Shown here: one piece after another, positions 8,526-14,961 of the stretch
How positions within the stretch are numbered: position 1 is the stretch's first letter
Layout of the letters: each line of letters begins with the position of its first letter
Notes under the pieces: generated by a model
The model's database searches: none
What the model was told of the DNA's origin: nothing
What the model saw: only the letters and a program-made list of their open reading frames with translations
Source: DASQUK01 sp963756425
GTDB lineage: Bacteria; Actinomycetota; Acidimicrobiia; Acidimicrobiales; VFJN01
Assembly: GCA_963756425.1 (NCBI GenBank)
Contig: CAVWNW010000018.1
Location: forward strand, 124,001-188,000
Direction of reading: 5' to 3'
DNA: 64,000 nucleotides
Translations under genes and position numbers: made by a program

Positions 8526-8705
8526 GTGCAGACGACGAGAGAAGAGGTGGTCCGTATTCTGCGGCGTGCCGGTCTGTTCGAGGACGCCGAATGGGCCGAG
8601 GAGTCGTTGCCTGAGACAACCGATTTCGAAGAAGTCGTGAGCGCTGGCGCAGCACGGGGCATCACCCGGGACACGCTGGTCAGCCTTCTCGGTGGCGAGT
8701 ACTAG
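8526..8705 (+). CDS. 59-residue conserved-looking small protein of unknown function
   Basis: GTG 8526 opens a frame MQTTREEVVRILRRAGLF ... EEVVSAGAARGITRDTLVS ending at TAG 8705, preceded by GAGGAGCACC as a well-spaced ribosome-binding site. The protein is acidic, lacks the Arg/Pro excess of shadow frames, and alternates hydrophobic positions like two or three short helices. No domain is recognised. It is transcribed away from the divergent quinone reductase at 8324. A plausible real gene of the kind missed by length cut-offs. Confidence 0.6.
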   Translation: MQTTREEVVRILRRAGLFEDAEWAEESLPETTDFEEVVSAGAARGITRDTLVSLLGGEY

Positions 8706-8721
8706 CCACCGGATCCCTCGC

Positions 8722-8750
8722 TGGGTATCAGGAAACCCGTGGGTATCAGG
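8722..8750. repeat. 11-bp direct repeat TGGGTATCAGG, 18-bp period
   Basis: The two copies are at 8722-8732 and 8740-8750, between the small rightward gene and the convergent DUF6285 operon. Its meaning is unknown; it could be a paired binding site or a relic of slippage. Confidence 0.7.
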
Positions 8751-8812
8751 TCCCGACCCGGCTGATCGTAAGCGGCCCCAGTGACAGCCAAGGGCTGCCC
8801 GTGGACCGACCG

Positions 8813-9157
8813 TCAGGCGTAGCCGGGGTTGGCGACGGCCAGCTTGTCCGCCACGGTCGCCCGGACCGCGGCGGCCACCTCGTCCCACCGGTCGTCGCAG
8901 GCGCCGGACCTGATGGCGGCGGCCAGCTCGGCATCCGAGGCGAATCCGAGCGCCGCGAGGCGCGCCGCATGGTCCGCAGCCATCTGGTCCGCCGACGCGA
9001 GCTCGCGCTCGACGATGGCGAGCGCCCTGGCGGCCACCCGGGCGTGGAAGCGCACGCGCCCCTCGGTGGCGGCGGAGACGTCACCCTCGAGGAACTCGCG
9101 CACGGCCTCGACCAGCTCGATCGCGCTCGGCGCGTCGTGCGGCACGTTCCCGCTCAT
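8813..9157 (-). CDS. DUF6285-like helical protein paired with the phosphotransferase
   Basis: The 114-residue, mostly helical protein (SAIELVEAVREFLEGDV, then VRFHARVAARALAIVERELA) matches what is known of DUF6285 proteins, which in actinobacteria are regularly encoded next to an APH-type phosphotransferase. ATG 9157 overlaps the phosphotransferase stop by 4 nt (ATGA), indicating translational coupling and probably a complex. No catalytic motif is visible. It is the last gene of a leftward operon beginning with SMP-30 or the DUF7064-like gene. Confidence 0.65.
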   Translation of the reverse strand: MSGNVPHDAPSAIELVEAVREFLEGDVSAATEGRVRFHARVAARALAIVERELASADQMAADHAARLAALGFASDAELAAAIRSGACDDRWDEVAAAVRATVADKLAVANPGYA

Positions 9158-10149
9158 GGCAACAAGAGCAGGAGGTCGTGCTCCACCTCGCACACCCGCC
9201 GGCCGATGGCGGCCAGCTCCACCGAGCGGACCGTGCCGGACAGGTGGGTCGCCGCCTGGAGCATGCACATCACCCCCCACTTCAGGGTGCCCATCGCCTC
9301 CCACCAGGCAAGGGCGTCCCGGTCCACGGTGCCGGGCGAGCCAGGTGCCGATTCGTACGCGGCCACCAGCTCATCCACATCCCCGAAGCCGCCGACCCGC
9401 GGCGCGGCCCCGAACCGCCACGCCCGCACGCACAGCCAGCCCAGGTCTTCGAGCGGGTCGCCGAGGTGGGCGAGCTCCCAATCGAGCACCGCCAGCAGCC
9501 CGTTGGGGCCCACCACCAGGTTGCCGTTGCGGAAGTCGCCGTGGATCACGGTGTCGGCGCGGTGGGGCGGCCGGTTGCGCTCCAGCCAGCGGAACCCCAG
9601 CTCGAACGCGGGGTGGGGCTCGCCCATGGCGTCGAGCAGCTCGCGGAACCGCTCGAACTGGTCGGTGGGGTCGAGGTCGGAGACGCGCTGGCGGTCGATG
9701 CTGTGCACCGCGGCGAGGGCCCGGCCGCATTGCGCCGTGAGCAGCGGCCGGGCCGACTCGTACTCGGCGTCGCGCAGGATCCGCCGGGGAATCGTCTCCC
9801 CCTCGACCCGCTCCACCACCATCCACGACCGCCCGAGGCGCTCGGAATCGCCGTAGTGGTTGCCGTCGTCGCCGCCGTCAACGCCGTCGACCTCGCCCCC
9901 GGACAGGACGACGGCGGGCACCGGCACACCGGCCGACCGGGCGGCCCGGAGCAGCTCCACCTCGGTCGTCAGCGCCGCGCTCGAGACGCCCCCGGGTCGG
10001 GCCCGCTGCAGGACGAGCGGCCGGCCGTCGGCCTCGAACTCCCAGGTCTCGCGCGATGCCCCGCCCGAGAGCCGGCGCAGCCCCTGGACGCCGCTCGCGC
10101 CGAGGGCCGCCGCCAGCGCCTCGGCCCAGGTCGGGCCCGTGGCCGTCAC
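9154..10149 (-). CDS. APH-type phosphotransferase (ACAD10-like kinase family)
   Basis: This 331-residue protein has a kinase-like fold: a glycine-rich loop LSGGASRETWEF, the nucleotide strand LVLQRARPGG, the catalytic loop VIHGDFRNGNLVV (HGD-x(4)-N) and the metal-binding LAVLDWELAHLGDPLEDLGW (DWE). The last signature is typical of the branch related to the ACAD10 N-terminal kinase, linked to 4-hydroxy acid/acyl-CoA metabolism, rather than to antibiotic resistance. GTG 10149, 13 nt after the preceding stop, is preferred. Coupled to the DUF6285-like gene. Confidence 0.85.
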   Translation of the reverse strand: MTATGPTWAEALAAALGASGVQGLRRLSGGASRETWEFEADGRPLVLQRARPGGVSSAALTTEVELLRAARSAGVPVPAVVLSGGEVDGVDGGDDGNHYGDSERLGRSWMVVERVEGETIPRRILRDAEYESARPLLTAQCGRALAAVHSIDRQRVSDLDPTDQFERFRELLDAMGEPHPAFELGFRWLERNRPPHRADTVIHGDFRNGNLVVGPNGLLAVLDWELAHLGDPLEDLGWLCVRAWRFGAAPRVGGFGDVDELVAAYESAPGSPGTVDRDALAWWEAMGTLKWGVMCMLQAATHLSGTVRSVELAAIGRRVCEVEHDLLLLLP

Positions 10150-10162
10150 GATCCGCAGGGCG

Positions 10163-11167
10163 TCATTCGATAGGGACCAGGGCCCGGCCCTCGTCGTCGA
10201 GCTGGTGGAGGTACTCACTGATGCCGTAGCCGGTGCGCCCCTCATAGGTCCACCGGGCCAGCCCCTCGTTCACGACCGTGTAGCGATCCCCGGTCTTGTG
10301 GGGCACTCCGTAGACGCGTATGACGTCGCCCCGCAGCTCGTGCACCCGGTCGCGCTTGTCGGTGGCGCGCACGTGGCTGACGCGATGGGTCACGCCGTCG
10401 TCGGCCAGCTCGCTGGTGACGTGCCACTCGCGGATCGAGGCGGCCTCGCCGTCCTTCCAGACCCATCCTCGGTGGAGGTCGCCGGCTGCGGTCCCGATGC
10501 GGATCCCGCCGAAGTGCACGTCATCGCCGATGTTCACGGAGAACCAGCGCCACATCTGCGGCCCACCCCAGCGCCGCGGCCCCCACGACTTGTCGCGGTT
10601 TCCCCGGGCCGTGGCGGGTTCGAGCTGCCACGAGTCGCCGTCGCACGTGATCGTCCCCGACCAGGCGCCGGCCTGCTCGAGGTGCCCCTTGCCGACGGTG
10701 GCGGCGGTGGAGGCCGCGCTGTCGTCGGATCTGCCGGACCGGCCCTGGCCGTCGGTGCCGACGGCCGGCGTGAGGGCTGCGAAGGTCACGTCCAGCGTCA
10801 CCCGGCCCGGCTGTCCGGCCCCGGTCGTGGGCGTCGAGCCGAGGTCGAGTACCTGCGCGTCGGCGTCGGCCGTGAGCCGCCACGTCCGCATCGGCTCGAC
10901 CCGCTCGTAGCGCACGCCCGCCACGTCGAGGTCGTCGTCGGTCATCACACGCTGCTCCCGAACGCCCCGAACGTTGGCGATGCGGTTGCCCGGCAGCCAC
11001 ACCGACAGCCCGACGTCCATCGTGCCCTCGTTGGGCCGCACGCCGATGCGGGTGAAGAGCCCGGCGTCGACGGTCGAGTCGTAGGCGTTGAAGTAGTACG
11101 ACTCGCTCCACGCCGAGTCGCCCTCGACCTCGTGGGCGAAGTCGTGGCTGGCGTCCAGGATCGGCAC
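10163..11167 (-). CDS. DUF7064/DUF7065-like (lipocalin/AttH-type beta) protein
   Basis: The 334-residue protein is dominated by beta-strand patterns: SWSESYYFNAYDSTVDAG-like N-terminus, WQLEPATARGNRDKSWGPRRW in the middle and a C-terminal GRTGYGISEYLHQLD. The NRDKSWGPR block and neighbouring phosphotransferase recall actinobacterial proteins assigned to DUF7064/DUF7065, which resemble AttH/hydroxyneurosporene-synthase-like beta barrels; the assignment is from memory of the family. GTG 11167 follows GGGGAGGGGA, an excellent ribosome-binding site. Function unknown, perhaps lipid or steroid ligand handling. Confidence 0.6.
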   Translation of the reverse strand: MPILDASHDFAHEVEGDSAWSESYYFNAYDSTVDAGLFTRIGVRPNEGTMDVGLSVWLPGNRIANVRGVREQRVMTDDDLDVAGVRYERVEPMRTWRLTADADAQVLDLGSTPTTGAGQPGRVTLDVTFAALTPAVGTDGQGRSGRSDDSAASTAATVGKGHLEQAGAWSGTITCDGDSWQLEPATARGNRDKSWGPRRWGGPQMWRWFSVNIGDDVHFGGIRIGTAAGDLHRGWVWKDGEAASIREWHVTSELADDGVTHRVSHVRATDKRDRVHELRGDVIRVYGVPHKTGDRYTVVNEGLARWTYEGRTGYGISEYLHQLDDEGRALVPIE

Positions 11168-11237
11168 GGCGTCCCCTCCCCGTCGCGGCTTTTCGGTGTT
11201 CGCTACCTGTCTAGTGGGACCGATCGGCGTTCCGCCG

Positions 11238-12191
11238 TCACGCCGCGAAGGGCAGGCGCCCGCCCGGGCGGGGCCAGTCGAAGGCGACGAGCTGGCCGGT
11301 GCCCGAGAGCGTGGCGAATGCCGTACGACCCTCAGGGGCGAAGCAGATGTTCGTGGTGAGCGGGTCGGGAAGAGGCGTGTACTCCGCCTCCTCGCCGTCG
11401 GGTGAGAAGGCGGTGATCCCCGGGCTGCCTCCCAGCGTCGCCACGCAGATCCAGCCCTCGCCGTCGACGGCCAGGGAATCGAAGAACGCCCCACCACCAG
11501 GGTTGGCGAGGAGCTCGGCGCCGCGCGGGCCCATGGGGCCCGAACCGGTCACCGCGCCGGGGCCGGTGACGTCCCACCCCCAGAGGCGCCCGGTGTGGGT
11601 CTCGGCCACGTACAGGCGGTCGCCGGCCGGCGACAGCCCGATGCCGTTGGGCGCGTCCAGGGGAAACACGGCCACGCACGCCTCGCTGCCGTCGGGCCGG
11701 GAGTAGTGGATGCCCGTGCGGTCGCTGGTGCGCTCCTCCCGCACCCCGTGATCGGTGAACCAGATGCCGCCGTCGGGGTCGAACACCAGGTCGTTGGGGG
11801 CCCGCAGGGGATGGCCGCCGCACTCGGTCAGGACCGTGGTCACCTCGCCGGTGGCGAGGTCGACGCGCTGTAGGGCCCCCCGGCCGGGCCAGGCCGCCGG
11901 GGGCGGCGAGCCGGGGAAGGTGAGGCCGAGGAGCTCCTGCCACTCGAAGCAGCCGCCGTTGTTGCAGATGTAGACGGCGCCGTCGGGGCCGACGGCGGCC
12001 CCGTTGGGGCCTCCGCCACAGTCGGCCACCACCTCGAGGTCACCGTCGGGGTGGACGCGCGTCAGGGTCCCCCTGGCGATCTCGACCACGAGCACCGATC
12101 CGTCCGCCATGGCGATCGGGCCCTCCGGAAAGCGGAGCCCGGTGGTGACGACTCGCAGGTTGGACGGCTCGACGGTGCGGGTCTTGTGCAT
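11238..12191 (-). CDS. SMP-30/gluconolactonase/LRE family protein
   Basis: The 317-residue six-bladed beta-propeller has the blade motifs FPEGPIAMADGSVLVVE, GGPNGAAVGPDGAVYICNN, RAPNDLVFDPDGGIWFTD and LDAPNGIGLSPAGDRLYVAET. Glu, Asn and Asp residues expected to hold the divalent metal are present (FPEGP, APNDL, PNGIG). Family members hydrolyse lactones. No signal peptide is present. It opens the leftward run that continues into the DUF7064-like gene 70 bp downstream, so an operon is likely. The substrate is unknown. Confidence 0.85.
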   Translation of the reverse strand: MHKTRTVEPSNLRVVTTGLRFPEGPIAMADGSVLVVEIARGTLTRVHPDGDLEVVADCGGGPNGAAVGPDGAVYICNNGGCFEWQELLGLTFPGSPPPAAWPGRGALQRVDLATGEVTTVLTECGGHPLRAPNDLVFDPDGGIWFTDHGVREERTSDRTGIHYSRPDGSEACVAVFPLDAPNGIGLSPAGDRLYVAETHTGRLWGWDVTGPGAVTGSGPMGPRGAELLANPGGGAFFDSLAVDGEGWICVATLGGSPGITAFSPDGEEAEYTPLPDPLTTNICFAPEGRTAFATLSGTGQLVAFDWPRPGGRLPFAA

Positions 12192-12324
12192 GCCGGCGCA
12201 GTCTGCCAGCGTTCGGACGGCGGTGCCCGGCTCCCAGCACTGGGGACGAGACCTCCGCCGGAGGACGACCCTCGTCCGCTGCGGCGAAGGGCAACCGGAA
12301 ACCGGGCACGCCGACGGAGGGACC

Positions 12325-12915
12325 GTGCGAACGACCGTGCGACGTCAACTGGTTGCCAGCACGCTGGGGGTAGCACTCCTGCTCTCGGCGTGCGGCGGCG
12401 ACGATGACGACGGTGGTGCCGGCGGGGATGCGGGTGGCGACACCACGACCACGGCGGCCGCGGACGCCGCGGCCGGCGCCACGACCACCGCGGCAGCAGG
12501 CGCCACGACCACGACGGCCGCGGCCCCGGTCGACGACGACGCGGTCCCCGATCCCTGCACGCTCATCCCTGGACCGGCGCTGGCGATGATGCTGGCGGGC
12601 GACCAGGGCGCCGGCCAGTCGTCGGCGTACGACCCCGACCAACGGAGGATATGCAGCTACGCGACGGGCGTGATCCTCGCCGTCGAACTGGCCGATCACT
12701 ACGACACGGCGATCGACCTCATTCAGGACGAGACGGGCGAGGATTCGGTCAAGGAGGTGTCAGGCATCGGGAACGCAGCGGTGTGGCAGGACCTCGGCGA
12801 TGGCATGGGCCAGTTCATCGCCCAGGGCGACGAGTACTTCGTCGGGGTCACGCTTCCCGCGGGCGGCCAGGACGCCGGCCAGGTGGTGGCGGAGGCGATG
12901 CTCGCAGCGCTCTAG
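12325..12915 (+). CDS. Secreted lipoprotein with Thr/Ala-rich linker
   Basis: GTG 12325, 3 nt after GGAGGGA, opens a 196-residue protein with a signal peptide (RRQLVASTLGVALLLSAC) and lipobox LSAC, so Cys is lipidated and the protein is anchored outside the membrane. A low-complexity Asp/Gly then Thr/Ala linker follows (about residues 30-75), then a globular domain starting DPCTLIPGPALAMML with a partner Cys in RICSYATG. This resembles DUF3558-type actinobacterial lipoproteins. Divergent from SMP-30. Function unknown. Confidence 0.8.
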   Translation: MRTTVRRQLVASTLGVALLLSACGGDDDDGGAGGDAGGDTTTTAAADAAAGATTTAAAGATTTTAAAPVDDDAVPDPCTLIPGPALAMMLAGDQGAGQSSAYDPDQRRICSYATGVILAVELADHYDTAIDLIQDETGEDSVKEVSGIGNAAVWQDLGDGMGQFIAQGDEYFVGVTLPAGGQDAGQVVAEAMLAAL

Positions 12916-12976
12916 CGGGCACCGCCGGTTGGAAGGGGCCGATATCGGTGAGCGTGCCGCACGCCCGCCCGATGCC

Positions 12977-13189
12977 ATGAACCGGATAGCCCTCGAGTCT
13001 CGGACCCTTGCTACCGCCGGCTACGACGATCCGTCCGCGACCATGGAGCTCGAGTTCGTGGAGGGGCGCGTGTATCGCTACTTCGTCGTGCCACGCTCGG
13101 TGTTCGATGCCCTGCTCAGCGCCGACTCCGTCGGACGGTTCTTCCAGGAGAACATCCGCGATGTCTACCCGTACGAGCGGATCCGCTGA
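12977..13189 (+). CDS. KTSC domain protein
   Basis: The 70-residue protein has the short KTSC-like fold: SRTLATAGYDDPSATMELEF, VEGRVYRYFVVPRSVFDALL, and a C-terminal SVGRFFQENIRDVYPYER. KTSC domains (formerly DUF2726-adjacent small domains) occur near RNA-related and phage genes, but the biochemical role is not established. Its last 29 nt overlap the start of the downstream kinase gene in another frame, implying coupled translation. Confidence 0.75.
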   Translation: MNRIALESRTLATAGYDDPSATMELEFVEGRVYRYFVVPRSVFDALLSADSVGRFFQENIRDVYPYERIR

Positions 13190-13730
13190 CCCCCGGCACG
13201 TCGTGGTCATGGGGTCGATGGCCGTCGGCAAGTCGACGGTCGGCCGGGCACTGGCCGCCCGGCTAGGCCGGCCATTTCGCGACAGCGACGAGGACCTGGA
13301 GGCGACGCGGGGCCTGACCGGCCGTGCTCTGGCGGAACGCGAGGGCGTCGATGCCCTCCACCGCTGGGAGGCGGAGCACCTTCGGGGTGCCCTGGCCGGG
13401 ACAGAGCCGGCCGTTGTCGCCGCGGCTGCGAGCGTGGTGGACGACGACGCGTCGCTGGCGGCGCTGCGGGAACCGTTCGTCGTGTGGCTTCGAGCCCCGG
13501 CCACCGCGCTGGCCCAGCGGGTCGCGGACGGCATGCGGGGCGACGACCACCGCCGCCCGGTGGGCGATGCCACCACCATCGCCGAGCTCGAGGCCCACCG
13601 GGCCGGGCGCTTCGCCGCCGTGGCCGACCTGACCATCGACACGGTCGCCGACGGCACCACGGCGAGCCCCGACGCGATCGTGGCGAGGATCCTCGCGGCC
13701 CTCCAGCCGGCGGCGCCGGGGGGACCGTGA
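13161..13730 (+). CDS. Shikimate kinase-like P-loop kinase
   Basis: The 189-residue protein has Walker A GSMAVGKST at about residues 18-26 and the acidic pair DSDEDLEATRG typical of shikimate/gluconate kinases, then a GxxA...E helix and the lid region RGDDHRRPVGD. The classical shikimate-binding GG motif after the P-loop is altered (AAAASVVDDD), so the true substrate may differ. ATG 13161 lies inside the KTSC gene; the downstream methyltransferase remnant overlaps its stop by 4 nt (GTGA). No aro genes are nearby, which argues against a dedicated shikimate role. Confidence 0.75.
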   Translation: MSTRTSGSADPRHVVVMGSMAVGKSTVGRALAARLGRPFRDSDEDLEATRGLTGRALAEREGVDALHRWEAEHLRGALAGTEPAVVAAAASVVDDDASLAALREPFVVWLRAPATALAQRVADGMRGDDHRRPVGDATTIAELEAHRAGRFAAVADLTIDTVADGTTASPDAIVARILAALQPAAPGGP

Positions 13731-13966
13731 GCGCAACGCCGCCGTCGCCCCGCCTGGTGGCGGCGGTCGATGCCCTCGATCCTCGGCCGTCCCACCGCGT
13801 GCTGGAGGTCGGGTGCGGGGCCGGGGTCGCGGTCTCGTTGGTGTGCGAGCGGCTGGTCGCCGGCCACATGGTCGCGATCGACCGGTCGCCCGCGATGATC
13901 CGTGCCACGGAACGGCGCAATCGGGAGCATGTCCGGTCCGGACGCCTGCGCCTGGAGACGGTCGCA
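13727..13966 (+). pseudogene. Truncated class I methyltransferase (N-terminal 80 codons)
   Basis: GTG 13727 overlaps the kinase stop. The frame encodes a clean methyltransferase N-terminus (RVLEVGCGAGVAVSLVCERL, then MVAIDRSPAMI and RSGRLRLETVA), about 80 residues, and then turns into unrelated Arg-rich sequence exactly where a long palindrome begins at 13967. The catalytic motif IV and C-terminal half are missing, so it cannot be active. The arrangement suggests insertion of the palindromic element with deletion of the 3' part. Confidence 0.8.
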
Positions 13967-14018
13967 CGAACTTGCCGTAGAAAGCGACGCCATGGCATCG
14001 CTATCTGCGGCAAGTTCG
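13967..14018. repeat. 52-bp near-perfect palindrome (element 1)
   Basis: Two 26-bp arms meet without a loop at CCATGG (axis 13992/13993) and match at 23 of 26 positions. The left end is CGAACTTGCCG, the right end CGGCAAGTTCG. It begins at the breakpoint of the truncated methyltransferase and ends 25 nt before the universal stress gene. Its ends and centre resemble the palindrome at 28453-28498, suggesting a dispersed family. Confidence 0.85.
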
Positions 14019-14043
14019 GGATGGAGCGAGCATCCTGGGTGTC

Positions 14044-14931
14044 ATGGGACGCATCGTCGTCGGCGTCGACGGATCTGGGCATGGCGTGCGCGCCCTCCGG
14101 TGGGCCCAGCGCAAGGCGGTGCGCCAGGGCGACGAGCTGACAGCGCTGCTGGCGTGGGGGCTGTTCGACCAGCTACACGCCGAGGGGGGTACGTCGTTCG
14201 ACCCCGACTACGGGCCCACCGACGCGGCCGCCGCCCTCGACGCCGTGGTCACCGACACTCTGGGTGCGGAAGCGGCCGGCGCCGTGCGGCAGGTCGTGGT
14301 GTGCGACCTCCCCGCCCGGGCGCTGCTTGACGCCGCCAGCGACGCGGACCTGCTGGTGGTGGGGCCTCGCGGGCGGGGCGAGCTGAGGGAGCTGGCGCTC
14401 GGGTCGGTGACCCAGGCATGCCTCCACCACGCCCGCTGCCCGGTTGCCGTCGTGCGGCGGGAGGACGACGCGGTGGCGGACGGGGCCAACACCGAGCGGG
14501 TCGTCGCCGGCGTCGATGGTTCGGAGACGTCGGCCCGTGCGCTCCGCTGGGCCCTCGACGACGCCCGAGCCCGGGATGGGGTCGTCGCCGCAGTGCACGC
14601 ATGGCACGTCCCGTTCTCGATGTCGTTGACGGCCGGCGCACGGGACCAGTCGGCGTTCGAGCAGGCTGCCGGACGCCTGCTCGACCAGGTCGTGGATGCC
14701 ACCGCGTCCGCGTACCGGGACGTGCCGATCGAGCGGGTGCTGGTCGGCGGCTCCCCCGCCGACGCCCTCCTCGGCGCCGCCCGGGACGCCGCCCTCGTGG
14801 TGGTCGGCGGGCGCGGTGTCGGCGGCTTTCGCGGGCTGCTCCTCGGATCGGTCAGCCAGCAGCTTGCCCATCACGCACCATGCCCGGTCGTGATCGTGCC
14901 CGGCGCGACCCGCCGGGCCGCCCGCCGGTGA
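14044..14931 (+). CDS. Universal stress protein with tandem UspA domains
   Basis: The 295-residue protein contains two UspA folds. The first (1-140) starts MGRIVVGVDGSGHGVRALRWA and ends in the ATP-binding pattern VGPRGRGELRELALGSVTQACLHHARCPVAVV-like segment. The second (about 155-290) starts VVAGVDGSETSARALRWA and ends with GGRGVGGFRGLLLGSVSQ followed by HHAPCPVVIV. Both keep the G-x2-G-x9-G-S/T nucleotide loop. Such proteins respond to hypoxia or stationary phase in actinobacteria. The upstream palindrome at 13967-14018 lies where its promoter should be. Confidence 0.92.
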   Translation: MGRIVVGVDGSGHGVRALRWAQRKAVRQGDELTALLAWGLFDQLHAEGGTSFDPDYGPTDAAAALDAVVTDTLGAEAAGAVRQVVVCDLPARALLDAASDADLLVVGPRGRGELRELALGSVTQACLHHARCPVAVVRREDDAVADGANTERVVAGVDGSETSARALRWALDDARARDGVVAAVHAWHVPFSMSLTAGARDQSAFEQAAGRLLDQVVDATASAYRDVPIERVLVGGSPADALLGAARDAALVVVGGRGVGGFRGLLLGSVSQQLAHHAPCPVVIVPGATRRAARR

Positions 14932-14961
14932 GGACCTTCGACCCTCCGGCCACGCGCCATC

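Noticed and set aside
12430..12530. Repetitive ACGACCACG-type DNA suspected as a repeat array
   Set aside because: It encodes the Thr/Ala-rich linker of a lipoprotein; units are irregular and in frame.
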